From Bacteroidota bacterium (GTDB lineage: Bacteria > Bacteroidota > Bacteroidia > Cytophagales > Cytophagaceae), in assembly GCA_023458555.1 (NCBI GenBank), contig JAEWYS010000016.1, positions 124,001 to 188,000 of the forward strand: a stretch of DNA of 64,000 nucleotides. Reading direction: 5' to 3'. The notes below the pieces were generated by a model that did not search any database, had not been told where the DNA came from, and saw only the letters and a list, made by a program, of their open reading frames with translations. Below, one piece after another: positions 28,329 to 38,448 of this stretch. A program made the translations under genes and the position numbers. How positions within the stretch are numbered: position 1 is the stretch's first letter; each line of letters begins with the position of its first letter.

Positions 28329-30392
28329 TCAGGGCTTTGTCAGTAAAAACTCAGTCCTCCTGTTTTTACTTCTTCCGATAGGGTTGTCGCTGCCATCGGG
28401 ATTTTGATTGGGGGCTATTGGCTTGCTTTTTCCGTATCCGGTTGCCTGAATCTTATTTAACGGAACCCCTTTATCATGGAGATATTTTGCCACATAATCG
28501 GCTCTTTTCTGTGACAGGTTTTCATTGTATTTTTTTGAGCCCAGATTATCGGTATGCGAACTGATAATTAGGTGATCATGAGGATGCTTTTTCAGAAAGG
28601 GAATCAGCACAGAGTCCAGGACAGCTTTGGCATCTTCATTCAACTCAAATTTGTTGGTTTCATACTGAATATCTTTCAGAACAAAAATTTCTCCTTCTAC
28701 AGGTGCTTCGGCAATCTGATTTTCGTTTTTTTCGGTAACCAGGGCTTTAAAATGCAGCTTCTTGGCAATTGGCTCGGAAGATGCCATTTCTCTGGTCAAT
28801 ACAATGACGCTGTCATTTTCATATCCTTCCTGGTCGACGCGAAAAGTGTACCGGGTGTTTTTTTCCAGAGGAAAGTTGAAATTGCAGGACTCTTTCAGCT
28901 TCAGAGACTTTTTGCTGGATTCCTTTGTTTTCAGATCGTAGATATCCACCCTGACAATCTTGTCTGTACATACCGTATCATCTGATACTACGGTTATATT
29001 GAGCTCTGCTTCAAAAGGCTTGGGAGGCAATATTTCAAATGCGAAAATGTCATCGCAGCAAGTTTCATGAAAGAATGGAGTTCCACCCGGTCTGTTGGAA
29101 ACCAGAAACCCTCTGGTGCCTGCATGGTTCAGGTGAAAATCAAGATCATCCTGAGGTGAGTTGATCGGAAAGGATAGATTCTGAGGTGTCACCATCCTGC
29201 CGTCCTGATCTTTCCAGGTTTTGTATATGTCCATCCCGCCGGCTGTGATCCTGCCATCGGAGCTGAAATAAAACGTTTGTGTGGATTCATGATAGAAGGG
29301 GGTACAATCCGTTTTCGGACTGTTCATGATTCTGGCATTTTTCGGTTCCACCCATACATTGGTCCGGCTGTTATAATTGGTATACCATATATCCAGTCCG
29401 CCAAGTCCCTTCGGCCGGTCCGATACGAAATAGAGATATTCCGTTTTTCTTTCGGCATCATATACCACGCAGGGCTGCGTACTTGTATACCCTGCTATAT
29501 TGACCGGAGCAGGCAATAGTTCTGCTTCTTTGAATTTCCCGTTGACTTTTTGGGTAACATAAATGTTGCATTGAACAATTCCCCGGTCATTCGGGGAGCA
29601 TTTTGTGAAATAATACTTACCGCTATTGGACGCATAGGCTATCTTACCCATATCCATGGCCGGATCATTTATGGTTGAGAACTTCCCTTTCTCCTCCCAT
29701 TGCCCGTTGACAAGCGAGGCGGTATATATCTGTCTTTTGGGGATAGAAGCTGTTTTGCTGATATCATAGAAGCTGAGATGCTCTTCTTTCAGAGAACCAA
29801 AAAGGATGGTTGTACTATCCACAAAAAACGGACTGAACTCGGTGTGCGGAGCATTGACAGACGAGCCTGCGTTGACGATCCGGACATTATCGGGAAATTC
29901 CGAGTAGACCATGCCACTGTCACAGCCGAGAATATCTTTTGATAAGGCACGTTTGAAATCATTGTCTCCGACAGATCCTGCCTCTTTTCTGAATTTCAAA
30001 AGCGTCTGCTTTGCTTCTTCGTACTTACCCGACATTTTTTGCATGATGCCTTTATGGTACATGGAGAAGGGAAACGTAGTGAATGCTTTCTGTACTACAT
30101 AATCATAGGCTTCCTCGGCTTTGATATAATTACGACTGGCTTCATAGAGCTCGGCCAGCCGGTATCGTAGCGCCATGTCATTGGGGCTTTGCCGGACCAG
30201 TTCCTCATAATAGAAAAGAGCAGTGTATACATCGCCCGTCTGAAACGAAGATTCTGCTCTGGCCTTCATTTTGCCCGGACTAAGGCTCTGGTCCGCCTTA
30301 AATTCCTGATGCTGTGCCGTGCCGGACAATACGGATAAAACAAATAAAAGAGTAAAAACTCCGGAAACGAAATAATTTGGAATAGCTTTCAT
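28329..30392 (-). CDS. OmpA family protein with TPR and PD40 repeats (T9SS cassette)
   Basis: This 687-residue protein has a signal peptide. TPR repeats lie at about 37-140 (AESSFQTGDVYTALFYYEELVRQ; YRLAELYEASRNYIKAEEAY). WD40-like PD40 beta-propeller motifs lie at about 170-450 (TEYLYFVSDRPKGLGGLDIW; FYFSSDGRITAGGMDIY). A beta-sandwich linker precedes the C-terminal OmpA peptidoglycan-binding domain (HDHLIISSHTDNLGSKKYNE ... LSQKRADYVAKYL ... GRSKNRRTEFLL). Proteins of this layout pair with PorP/SprF barrels in type B T9SS secretion and gliding clusters, and are thought to link the secreted protein or barrel to peptidoglycan. The PorP/SprF gene lies 23 bases upstream in the same operon. Confidence 0.9.
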   Translation of the reverse strand: MKAIPNYFVSGVFTLLFVLSVLSGTAQHQEFKADQSLSPGKMKARAESSFQTGDVYTALFYYEELVRQSPNDMALRYRLAELYEASRNYIKAEEAYDYVVQKAFTTFPFSMYHKGIMQKMSGKYEEAKQTLLKFRKEAGSVGDNDFKRALSKDILGCDSGMVYSEFPDNVRIVNAGSSVNAPHTEFSPFFVDSTTILFGSLKEEHLSFYDISKTASIPKRQIYTASLVNGQWEEKGKFSTINDPAMDMGKIAYASNSGKYYFTKCSPNDRGIVQCNIYVTQKVNGKFKEAELLPAPVNIAGYTSTQPCVVYDAERKTEYLYFVSDRPKGLGGLDIWYTNYNSRTNVWVEPKNARIMNSPKTDCTPFYHESTQTFYFSSDGRITAGGMDIYKTWKDQDGRMVTPQNLSFPINSPQDDLDFHLNHAGTRGFLVSNRPGGTPFFHETCCDDIFAFEILPPKPFEAELNITVVSDDTVCTDKIVRVDIYDLKTKESSKKSLKLKESCNFNFPLEKNTRYTFRVDQEGYENDSVIVLTREMASSEPIAKKLHFKALVTEKNENQIAEAPVEGEIFVLKDIQYETNKFELNEDAKAVLDSVLIPFLKKHPHDHLIISSHTDNLGSKKYNENLSQKRADYVAKYLHDKGVPLNKIQATGYGKSKPIAPNQNPDGSDNPIGRSKNRRTEFLLTKP

Positions 30393-30415
30393 GGTCTGTA
30401 CAGCAGGATTTTGTT

Positions 30416-31417
30416 CTAGTATCTGTTACAAGGGATGGATATCTTGTCCGCAAATCTCCTTGGAGTGGTATAGATCAGGGAAAACTCAATAGCGGACTTG
30501 TTCCGGGTAGTATTGCTCAGTTCTGAAACGGTGATATCGTAACTGATCGCGAAATCGAGTCTGCCGTACCCAAACCCGGCCAGCAGAATTACAGCGTCAC
30601 TGTTGACTCTGCTGCCTCTGTATCCTGCTCCGGCCTGAATGTTGACCATATTGTTGAGGTATTTTTTCAGATTAGAACCGAATACAAAATCCGTGGCGGT
30701 TGCGGAGTTCATATACAACAAGTAGGGCAATGCATGCAAACTTTCGCTGAGAGGATGGATGGTCGAAGCGTTGAATACGTGTCGAAACGGCAACCTGAAA
30801 TCACCTATAAAGTTTGCTCTCGGTCTGCCCAGATGAAAAAGGCCATATCCGGCGGCTACCCGTGTTTTGCCCAGAAAGCGAAACCAGCTAAGCCCGGTAT
30901 TAAAATCAGGGTAGGTATAGGAATCATTGATACCGGTTTCCCCATGATAAATTTCCTGATCAAACGAGCCTGTTCCGTAATGCCACTGATCGGGAAAAGT
31001 CTGGCCGTTGAGGTCGGTTGACCGGTGAGCAAGCCCTGCCTGAATACCGGCTCTGAAATAGTTGGCCTGAATCTTTTTCTGATAGGATCCGGAAAGGAAG
31101 AATTTGTTGGCAGACAGATTGTAAGTGCTCAGCTGGTCATTGATCACGATAAATCCCCAGGCGATTTCATCCCCAAAGTTTTCTTTCTTCTTTTCGAACG
31201 AAAACATATTGGTCCGGATCGGTTTGTTGACCTGTCCCCACTGGCTTCTGTAATTGCAGGTTATTCGAATATCTCCGGCGTAGAGCCCTGTATACGAGGG
31301 GTTCAGGGAAATATTGGATGTATAATACTGACTCAGGTGTATATCCTGTGCAAACAGGGGAGAGGTAAGCAGACCTGAAACAAAGATCAGGAAATATTTT
31401 TTTAATAACGGCATCAT
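30416..31417 (-). CDS. PorP/SprF family T9SS outer-membrane protein
   Basis: The 333-residue protein has a signal peptide (MMPLLKKYFLIFVSGLLTSPLFAQ). The family opening is DIHLSQYYTSNISLNPSYTGLYAGDIRITCNYRSQWGQVNKP. Alternating strands follow to a C-terminal ...SLIYTTPRRF. PorP/SprF proteins are outer-membrane barrels required for delivery or anchoring of type B CTD proteins, as SprF is for the adhesin SprB. Its neighbours (OmpA protein downstream, divergent PKD/type B protein) fit this role exactly. Confidence 0.93.
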   Translation of the reverse strand: MMPLLKKYFLIFVSGLLTSPLFAQDIHLSQYYTSNISLNPSYTGLYAGDIRITCNYRSQWGQVNKPIRTNMFSFEKKKENFGDEIAWGFIVINDQLSTYNLSANKFFLSGSYQKKIQANYFRAGIQAGLAHRSTDLNGQTFPDQWHYGTGSFDQEIYHGETGINDSYTYPDFNTGLSWFRFLGKTRVAAGYGLFHLGRPRANFIGDFRLPFRHVFNASTIHPLSESLHALPYLLYMNSATATDFVFGSNLKKYLNNMVNIQAGAGYRGSRVNSDAVILLAGFGYGRLDFAISYDITVSELSNTTRNKSAIEFSLIYTTPRRFADKISIPCNRY

Positions 31418-31431
31418 TCAATTCGGATCAA

Positions 31432-32238
31432 TTACCACAAATGGGGGTTCTGATAATAGGTTCTGACCATATATTCATATTGTCCCTGAGTGAATTTAAG
31501 ACAAGTGCATGGATAGTAGCTCATAATATTGCTTACGTCCGGGTCATAAAAATCACCATTCGCGTCTTTTTCCATGTAAGTAAATTTGCAATTACGATCG
31601 ACATAATCGTCCATTGGTCTTCCCATCTCATAAGGGTCAGCAGGTGTATCGCAAATGAAATCTCCGGTGGTGGAGCAATTGCTGCCATCAGCGTTTTCAG
31701 TTCCATTACCATTAAAAGTATGCGGCAAACCGAAGTAATGTCCGAATTCATGAGCTATTACATCCGGGGTAAAGCATGTAGGTTTTAAAAAAACTCCGGA
31801 ATGGTTGTCATTCACTCCAGGCATTGTCGCTTTTCCACACATGATAATTTTATCCTCAATGTATATTTCTTCATGTATGTATACATTGATCCTTTCTGGT
31901 ACATTATACTTCCACAGCATTTGCGCTATGGTGGAGTCATAATTGTCGATATAGTTCCAGTTTTCAATAAATCTGGCTTCGCATATGCGGAAAGATACTC
32001 CTATCGGAGCAAAAACACCGTTCAGTTGCTCTAACTGGGGGGCCAAATCCCCGGAATAATCCACCGCCTTGCCTGATCGGGGAATAATATTGTGAACTAC
32101 CAGCAGAAATTCCTTGTCTATGCGTGGCAATGGCCTGATGATATCCGTCTGGGCACTTGTGTTATTTGCAAAGCTTAATATAATGCAAAAAATAAATAGT
32201 ATATTAATAGTTGATGATGAGTATTTAGCTTTTTTCAC
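31432..32238 (-). CDS. M43 (pappalysin-like) zinc metalloprotease
   Basis: The product is a 268-residue secreted protease with a signal peptide (ILFIFCIILSFANNTSAQ) from a GTG start. The metzincin zinc site HEFGHYFGLPHTF (HEXXHXXGXXH) and the later Met-turn SNIMSYYPC identify family M43, and acidic Ca-binding-like segments (NGTENADGSN) sit between them. There is no T9SS sorting domain at the C-terminus (...VRTYYQNPHLW), so it should be periplasmic or exported another way. It lies in the same operon as PorP/SprF and the OmpA protein and may process components of the cassette; that is inference. Confidence 0.87.
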   Translation of the reverse strand: MKKAKYSSSTINILFIFCIILSFANNTSAQTDIIRPLPRIDKEFLLVVHNIIPRSGKAVDYSGDLAPQLEQLNGVFAPIGVSFRICEARFIENWNYIDNYDSTIAQMLWKYNVPERINVYIHEEIYIEDKIIMCGKATMPGVNDNHSGVFLKPTCFTPDVIAHEFGHYFGLPHTFNGNGTENADGSNCSTTGDFICDTPADPYEMGRPMDDYVDRNCKFTYMEKDANGDFYDPDVSNIMSYYPCTCLKFTQGQYEYMVRTYYQNPHLW

Positions 32239-32332
32239 AATAAGTGTAATTAAAACATGGGCAAAGAAACGGTTTTTTTGAATTAAAATAAATTATTTCT
32301 CTATTTTGGAGATTCTTTTCTATTAAGTACGA

Positions 32333-35300
32333 ATGAAGCATAGTTTTTATCACTGGGGTTTTCTGTTAATATTTTCTCTTTTTTCTGTAAAGAGTTTTGG
32401 TCAATCGGTCAGTCTTACAGAAGGTTGTGCTCCTCTCGAGCTGCACTTTACCGCACCAGACGGAATGAGTTCATACTTCTGGAACTTTGGCGATGGCGTA
32501 AGTTCAGAGTTGTCCAATCCGGTAAATATTTATACCACGCCCGGAAAGTATAATGTTACTTTTCATGAGACGCAGGGTGGGCCGGTGATTAAAACCCTTA
32601 TTATTACGGTATTTCCGGAACCGGTCATTCGTTTTGATGTGGTGGAGCTGGGTTGTGTACCCTATGATGCGGAATTTAAAAACGCTGTTGAGATTTCACC
32701 TTTGGTACCAGTCAATAAGTATATCTGGGTTTTCGGAGATGGTGATAAATCAGAAGGTCCCGCGGATGTGACGCATACGTACGCGCAAGCGGGTAGTTAT
32801 AACGTTTCCCTGGGAATAGAGACGGATCATGCTTCCTGCAATATTACCAGGTTGTTTTCATCAGCTGTAGAGGTAACCACCAAGCCCAAGGCTTCTTTCA
32901 GTACGACTCCGACCGATCTGTTTTCGTGTACTGCCCCTTTGATCGTAGGTTTTCAGAATACCTCGACCGGAACCAAAAGTCTGCAACATTCCTGGGAGCT
33001 TGGCAATGGTGTGAGCAATAATTCGCTAAATCCACCTGCTCAAACCTATCAGGAAGGCATATATACATTAAAGCTGAAAGTAAACTATGCCAATGCTCCT
33101 TCCTGTGCAGATTCGATTACCAGGACGGTCAGTGTGGGCACTCCCAAACCGATTATCGTGGTTTCCGAAGATTCTTTTTGTATGCATAGCGTCATTGAGG
33201 TCAGTACGCCTACTCCGGGATTTCCTACCTGGGATGTGGGAGATGATTATATGTTGTTGCTGGCACCGGGTACTGCTGAAAGGGATCAGTTTAACCAGAG
33301 AAGATTCGGTCTTACATATTCCAAGTACGGGCCAAGGACAGTCCGGCTGAATATACAATCAAGCGATGGGCGGTGTTCCGGGGATACATCAGTCACACTT
33401 CATGTAAAGGGTTTTGATATAGAGGCTATTGCTGCTCCGGATACCGTATGCCAGCTTCCTGTAACTGTCGCTTACCGTGTTAATGCTTCCGTGCCTCTGG
33501 ACACTATTCGTTGGGAGTTTTCAGATATAGAGGATCAGGCATTGAAATACGACTCAATTGTTAATCCGGTCAGGATTTATGATTCCATTGGTCGGCCTGA
33601 TGAATATTATATCGGTTTATGGAGGAAAGCAATGACTGCAACAGTGACTGGTTTGTCAAATGACCTTCAGTGTTCGTTTTCATCAAAAGTTGAATCAGTT
33701 ATTGATCTTCCTGTAGCGCATTTTAAGCCTCTGTCTGATACCAAGGGCTGTGTACCATTACAGGTTAGTTTTCAGGACAGCAGCTTCTTTAGTAAAGAGA
33801 TCAGACACTGGATATGGCATTACGGGGATGGGAAGGTGGATACTACCTATGCCCTTCTTGGTAAAGTATCTCATATCTATGAACGTCCGGGAGATTATCA
33901 GGCTTTTCTGGTAATTGAAACAGAAAATGGCTGTGTTGATACATCTTTTGCGATTCTGGTGGAGGCCGGAACCAGTCTGGCCGATGAAATTGATTTCGAT
34001 GCGGACAGGAAAGAAGTTTGTCCGGGTGAGCCTGTAGAGTTTGCTGTAACAAGAACCTCTCCACTGGTTGATGCTTACCATTTCCGTACGGAAGACAACA
34101 GATCGTTTCATTGTTCGGACAGGGATGTGGTGCAATGGTCGTATAAGCACATGACAGGTCTTCAGGATGTGACTCTTCTGGTTGATTATAACGGCTGTAT
34201 TTCCGGGGTGACCAAAGATAATTTTATTACTATAAAAGGTGCCGTGGCAAAGATTGACTATACAGCTGTATGCAGCGCACCGTATGAGTATACATTCAGG
34301 AGCAAAAGTCAGAATGCAACCTCGCTGCAGTGGGATTTCGCTGACGGCAATACCAGTGATCTGGAAACGATAATACATACCTTTGCCGATAACAAAAACT
34401 ATCTGATCCGGCTTACGGCTCAGAATGAAGATGGTTGTGCGCCTTCCGTTGCCACGGCCACTATACAGGTCAGAGATGTAAAAGCGGTCATCGAAATGGA
34501 TTCGCTGGTATGTATCAATACCGATCAGGTGCTGGATGGTGGCCAGTCTCTGGATGTGCATGCAGAGTGCTATACAGGCTATACCTGGCAGTTTCCGACA
34601 TTGAGCAGCCAGCGACCTCTAACAACCGCCTCAGCAAGGTCTACATTTTCTTTTGCAAGTCCTGGCTGGCATACAGCCAGACTGATCGTAAAAGATGTGC
34701 ATGGTTGCCGGGACACAGCAGAGGCCCGGTTTAAGGTATATGATATGCAGGTGGACGCCCTGGCAGATGATTACGATATATGCATACCTGCGACTGTAGC
34801 CTTTACTGATTTGACCAAAGCGGATACATTAATTGATCAATGGGAATGGACTTTTGGAGGAGGGCTGTCCTCTACGCAGCAGAATACATCACAAACTTAT
34901 CTGAATCCGCCGGGAAGCAATGGTTTGTATCCTGTTTCACTTACCGTAACCGATGTGCTGGGATGTAAGGAAAAAATGGAATTTACCATCGGGTATTACA
35001 AGCCTCAAAGTACTATTACCGCGACGAAGCAGGGGCGTATATGCTTCGGAGATTCTATTTCTCTGAGTGCTTCAGATTATACAGAAAAAGGATCAAATCT
35101 CGCCTTTCGGTGGGATTTTGGAAACGGGACTACAGGGGCCGATCAGATGCACAAGCTTCTGTATGATTCTTTAAAAACCTATACCGTCAGACTAACTTAT
35201 GAAGAGATCGGTTCGGGTTGCAAAGATTCAACTCAACTGGTAGTATATCAGCAGGAATATCCGAAAGCCGGCTTTGAGACCAATAAAGATGTGGAGAAGA

Positions 35301-36760
35301 CTTTCTGCGCGGATCTGGATCTTACATTCCGGGATACTTCGTTGTTCTATCCGGGGAGTCCGGCAGCAGCAAACCGGTGGAGTTTCGGCAACGGTCAGAG
35401 CGCTACTAACCGGAATGAGTATTCCCTGACCTATGGAAAGGGTGTTTATACCGTTATGCTGATCGCTTCTACTACCTATCAATGCCGGGATACTGCTTCC
35501 AGAGTCTTTGAGGTATTTAAGCCCGAAGGAAAAATGGCAACAGACAAACAGGCAATATGCAAAGGCGACAGCATCCTGTTTTCTCTGAGGGATACGGTGG
35601 ATGTATATTCCTATACCTGGGCTTTCGGAGATGGGGATACACTTTCTAACGTAGATTCGGTACACCACAGATTCAATTTTCATCCACCCAACGGGACGAC
35701 TATAGGACGACTTCGGCTGCTTGACAAACAAGGCTGTAGTACGGTAGAGGAGCAGCCTCTCTATATCCATCGGGTGATTGCAGGCTTTAGAAGAGATTCC
35801 GTTATCTGTTACAATGATGGTCCCAACCAGTTTACCAATACCAGTATCAATGACCATACGCGCCGATGGTTTTTCGGAGACGGGCATAGTTCGGATGAAA
35901 GCAATCCGGTGCATCAGTACGATACAGCGGGAACCTACCATGTTACAATTGCTATTGCGGACGACCGGTATGGTTGTGTGGATACTGTGTCGAAATCGGT
36001 AACCATTCATGCCAATCCCGTGCTCACTGTGGCGGGCGATACCGGCTGTCTTGGAAATACGCTGACCATGCAGGTAATAAACCCGAAACCGGAAAACACC
36101 TACAAGTGGTCGCCTGAGGAAGGTCTTAATGATCCCTGGTCGCCGGCTCCTCTGGTCAATATTGCATTTAGCCGGACATATTCGGTGGTGGAAACAGATA
36201 CCAACAACTGCATAGACAGAGGAGAAGCTTACGCTATGGTCGTACGTCCCATCGGGCTGAGTGACTGGGACACAACCATCATTGTAGGAGATACAGCCAT
36301 TATTCCTGTAAGGAAGCCGGATTTCTATATTTTTAACTGGTCTCCGGAAGAAGGATTGAGTTGTCCGGATTGTGATTATCCTGCTGTCCAGCCGCTCGAA
36401 GATATCGTCTATACGCTGACTGTGACTGATTCACTGGGCTGCTTTGTTCATCCTTTTGAGCAGACAATATACGTGAAGCCGGAAACCTTTGTGAAGCTTC
36501 CGACAACATTTACACCTAACAGTGACGGAAACAATGATATCATATATGTGAAGGGCTGGGGAATCAAGGAGCTTCTGGACTTCAGGATTTTTAACCGCTG
36601 GGGACAGGAAATATACTCATCCAATGATCTGAATCAGGGCTGGGATGGTACGTTTAACGGAGTTGTACAGGCGAGCGATGTCTATGTATATAAAGTAAAA
36701 GTGCTGACCTGGAGGGGAGAGGAACTGTATGATGAAGGGTATATAAATCTGCTGCACTGA
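32333..36760 (+). CDS. Large PKD-repeat protein with type B T9SS (gliding-motility) C-terminal domain
   Basis: The 1475-residue protein has a signal peptide (LLIFSLFSVKSFGQ). It carries about twelve PKD-type repeats, each with a W/F-x-F-G-D/N-G core (FWNFGDG, IWVFGDGD, IWHYGDG, QWDFADG, RWDFGNG, RWSFGNG, TWAFGDG, RWFFGDG). The final 85 residues are a classic type B CTD (LPTTFTPNSDGNNDIIYVKG ... DFRIFNRWGQEIYSSND ... GWDGTFNG ... YVYKVKV). It should be exported by T9SS and held at the surface as an adhesin. It is divergently transcribed from the M43/PorP/OmpA operon, the usual partner arrangement. Confidence 0.92.
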   Translation: MKHSFYHWGFLLIFSLFSVKSFGQSVSLTEGCAPLELHFTAPDGMSSYFWNFGDGVSSELSNPVNIYTTPGKYNVTFHETQGGPVIKTLIITVFPEPVIRFDVVELGCVPYDAEFKNAVEISPLVPVNKYIWVFGDGDKSEGPADVTHTYAQAGSYNVSLGIETDHASCNITRLFSSAVEVTTKPKASFSTTPTDLFSCTAPLIVGFQNTSTGTKSLQHSWELGNGVSNNSLNPPAQTYQEGIYTLKLKVNYANAPSCADSITRTVSVGTPKPIIVVSEDSFCMHSVIEVSTPTPGFPTWDVGDDYMLLLAPGTAERDQFNQRRFGLTYSKYGPRTVRLNIQSSDGRCSGDTSVTLHVKGFDIEAIAAPDTVCQLPVTVAYRVNASVPLDTIRWEFSDIEDQALKYDSIVNPVRIYDSIGRPDEYYIGLWRKAMTATVTGLSNDLQCSFSSKVESVIDLPVAHFKPLSDTKGCVPLQVSFQDSSFFSKEIRHWIWHYGDGKVDTTYALLGKVSHIYERPGDYQAFLVIETENGCVDTSFAILVEAGTSLADEIDFDADRKEVCPGEPVEFAVTRTSPLVDAYHFRTEDNRSFHCSDRDVVQWSYKHMTGLQDVTLLVDYNGCISGVTKDNFITIKGAVAKIDYTAVCSAPYEYTFRSKSQNATSLQWDFADGNTSDLETIIHTFADNKNYLIRLTAQNEDGCAPSVATATIQVRDVKAVIEMDSLVCINTDQVLDGGQSLDVHAECYTGYTWQFPTLSSQRPLTTASARSTFSFASPGWHTARLIVKDVHGCRDTAEARFKVYDMQVDALADDYDICIPATVAFTDLTKADTLIDQWEWTFGGGLSSTQQNTSQTYLNPPGSNGLYPVSLTVTDVLGCKEKMEFTIGYYKPQSTITATKQGRICFGDSISLSASDYTEKGSNLAFRWDFGNGTTGADQMHKLLYDSLKTYTVRLTYEEIGSGCKDSTQLVVYQQEYPKAGFETNKDVEKTFCADLDLTFRDTSLFYPGSPAAANRWSFGNGQSATNRNEYSLTYGKGVYTVMLIASTTYQCRDTASRVFEVFKPEGKMATDKQAICKGDSILFSLRDTVDVYSYTWAFGDGDTLSNVDSVHHRFNFHPPNGTTIGRLRLLDKQGCSTVEEQPLYIHRVIAGFRRDSVICYNDGPNQFTNTSINDHTRRWFFGDGHSSDESNPVHQYDTAGTYHVTIAIADDRYGCVDTVSKSVTIHANPVLTVAGDTGCLGNTLTMQVINPKPENTYKWSPEEGLNDPWSPAPLVNIAFSRTYSVVETDTNNCIDRGEAYAMVVRPIGLSDWDTTIIVGDTAIIPVRKPDFYIFNWSPEEGLSCPDCDYPAVQPLEDIVYTLTVTDSLGCFVHPFEQTIYVKPETFVKLPTTFTPNSDGNNDIIYVKGWGIKELLDFRIFNRWGQEIYSSNDLNQGWDGTFNGVVQASDVYVYKVKVLTWRGEELYDEGYINLLH

Positions 36761-36778
36761 TTACAGCTATAAAGAATG

Positions 36779-36833
36779 AAAAACAAGAAAGCCTCCCTGG
36801 CAAAGTTATCGGGAAGGCTTTCTTGTTTTTTCA
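36779..36833. terminator. Strong bidirectional terminator between the PKD protein and the amidase
   Basis: A nearly perfect inverted repeat of about 19 bases per arm (aaaaacaagaaagcctccc against gggaaggctttcttgttttt) is flanked by A and T runs. It can terminate transcription from both convergent genes. Confidence 0.88.
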
Positions 36834-36884
36834 GGTGTATTGGTTCAGAAATTGAGGAGACTATACCGCTATACTGCAAGCGAA

Positions 36885-38162
36885 TTAAATCCCGGCAAAC
36901 TCAAAAGGCTGTGCGTCTTCAAACTTTTCGTGGCTTTCACCGGCATAGGTGGCATGATCATCCAGCGAAAGCTTTTTGACCGGGATATTTCTTGCAAAAT
37001 CCATTTTTTTCATATCGACCCAGAAGGTATTTGGGGTCAGTGTAGTTTCAAAGAAGTAAACCAGGTTTTTCTGGTCTGCCACGGATCGCCAGCGGGTGGA
37101 GGAGATATTGGGCTCATCCTTCGTGCTTATTCCCAATGGCACGGAACAGTTTCTGATCACACTGAAAATGCCTGCTATTGCCTGCCGTATATCTGCTGTT
37201 TTGGGAAGTACATTGATATAAAAAGATGCTCTTACAAACCGGTCTGTGGCCCGATTGGTACCAGGGAGCATAATCGTACCCGGAATATCTTCCCAATACT
37301 GATTCATGGCAAGCTGTTTGTCAAAAGGCGGAGAATTCGTCATTACGGTATAGGAAGGATCGTGATGGATTTTGAGCTTGCCTTCTATAAATTCAAAGAT
37401 GGCATTGTCGCCGGAAGGGTCCGAAACCGAGAGATGTACCGTTGTAAACTTATCTGTATCCGGTATGTTTTCCGAAACGATGACAAACTCTTCCTGTTTG
37501 AGCCGTTCTACTGCCTCTGCGACTGTAGCATGGCAGTCGAGTACATATTGCGCCCATGCAGCTATAATAAGTCCTTTTTTTGAGCCGTCTTTTTTAAATT
37601 CCGGGTATTGTGACTCTGCCAGCCAGAGCAGGTTGGCAACGAGACCTTTCTCATTCATGCCATCCACGGTAGCTATATCATATGCGCTGACGACCAGACT
37701 GCCATATCTGGATGTCCATTGGATCGAATTGGAACCGACTTTTCCGTTACGTTCCATTCCTCGCGGAAATATCCACAGATTGGGTGGAATCTCATCCTTC
37801 CAGTCCATAGAGCGGGCAGTGATGATCGTATCTTCCTTGCCTTTGTACATTACCCTGGTACAGGCGAAGAGGAGAGGGAGGCCACAAATAAGCCCGATAT
37901 ATGTCCATACAGAGGAAGCCAATGAATCTGAAGGAAGAAGCATAAAGGAGCGGGCGTTGACAGAAGATTCTTTGGGTAAAGAGTCAGGGGAAAATGCCTT
38001 AAGTCCCTCTTCCTTATCTTTCACAGAAATAATCTCTGACTGATTATACAGATACCAGTCAGGTATAGCGCTTCCACCTGCAAAGCAATAGAGAGGAAAT
38101 AATATCCACCCGGTTATTCCGAAGATAATCAAAGTACGAATGAATGTAAGAATGTTTTTCAT
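36885..38162 (-). CDS. Linear amide C-N hydrolase, choloylglycine hydrolase family, with N-terminal extension
   Basis: This is an Ntn-hydrolase of the penicillin V acylase / bile salt hydrolase family. The nucleophile is Cys101 in LLFACTRVMYKG, followed by the family motifs TARSMDW, GRYGSL-like WTSRYGSLVVSAYD, GMNEKGLVANLLWLAES and a late VMTNSPPFDKQ. In typical members the Cys directly follows the signal peptide, and here too a hydrophobic segment (WTYIGLICGLPLLFA) ends at Cys101. An extra 73 residues with their own signal-like helix precede it. Translation from Met74 (start near 37943) would restore the normal layout. The substrate is unknown; acyl-amides such as acyl-homoserine lactones or N-acyl amino acids are possible. 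Confidence 0.85.
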   Translation of the reverse strand: MKNILTFIRTLIIFGITGWILFPLYCFAGGSAIPDWYLYNQSEIISVKDKEEGLKAFSPDSLPKESSVNARSFMLLPSDSLASSVWTYIGLICGLPLLFACTRVMYKGKEDTIITARSMDWKDEIPPNLWIFPRGMERNGKVGSNSIQWTSRYGSLVVSAYDIATVDGMNEKGLVANLLWLAESQYPEFKKDGSKKGLIIAAWAQYVLDCHATVAEAVERLKQEEFVIVSENIPDTDKFTTVHLSVSDPSGDNAIFEFIEGKLKIHHDPSYTVMTNSPPFDKQLAMNQYWEDIPGTIMLPGTNRATDRFVRASFYINVLPKTADIRQAIAGIFSVIRNCSVPLGISTKDEPNISSTRWRSVADQKNLVYFFETTLTPNTFWVDMKKMDFARNIPVKKLSLDDHATYAGESHEKFEDAQPFEFAGI

Positions 38163-38416
38163 ATTAATGCATACACATGTGGTTTTACTATGCCTAAAAT
38201 AGATTGCCGCTTTAAATGTTTTTCGTTGACCCGGAAAAATACAGTTAAGGTCCTTCCTTGCTCTACTATCAGAAGAAGAGTATCGGGATGATTAACGCGC
38301 TTCAATGCTGCTCCTTTAGCTGGTTTTTTGTGTATGGTTTTTATACTATTTGTCTTATATTTAATTAATTAGCTTTTGTATTTGTTGCAGGTATTAAATT
38401 TTTTTTTAAAAAGTAT

Positions 38417-38433
38417 ACTAAATATATAGACTA
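38417..38433 (+). promoter_or_regulatory. Operator-like motif, copy 1 (TonB receptor operon)
   Basis: ACTAAATATATAGACTA matches copy 2 (38466-38482) at 15 of 17 positions and the site at 63454 closely (consensus ACTAWWTMTATAGAYTA). It occupies the place where the -33 TTTG would be, 15 bases before the -7 element TAGATTTG. I infer an activator or repressor site; the protein is not identified. Confidence 0.5.
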
Positions 38434-38448
38434 TATATTCTTTATTTT

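Noticed and set aside
33758..36010. Two long minus-strand ORFs (267 and 260 codons) inside the PKD protein gene
   Set aside because: They are antisense to PKD repeats; the repeat composition keeps the opposite frame open without coding signs.
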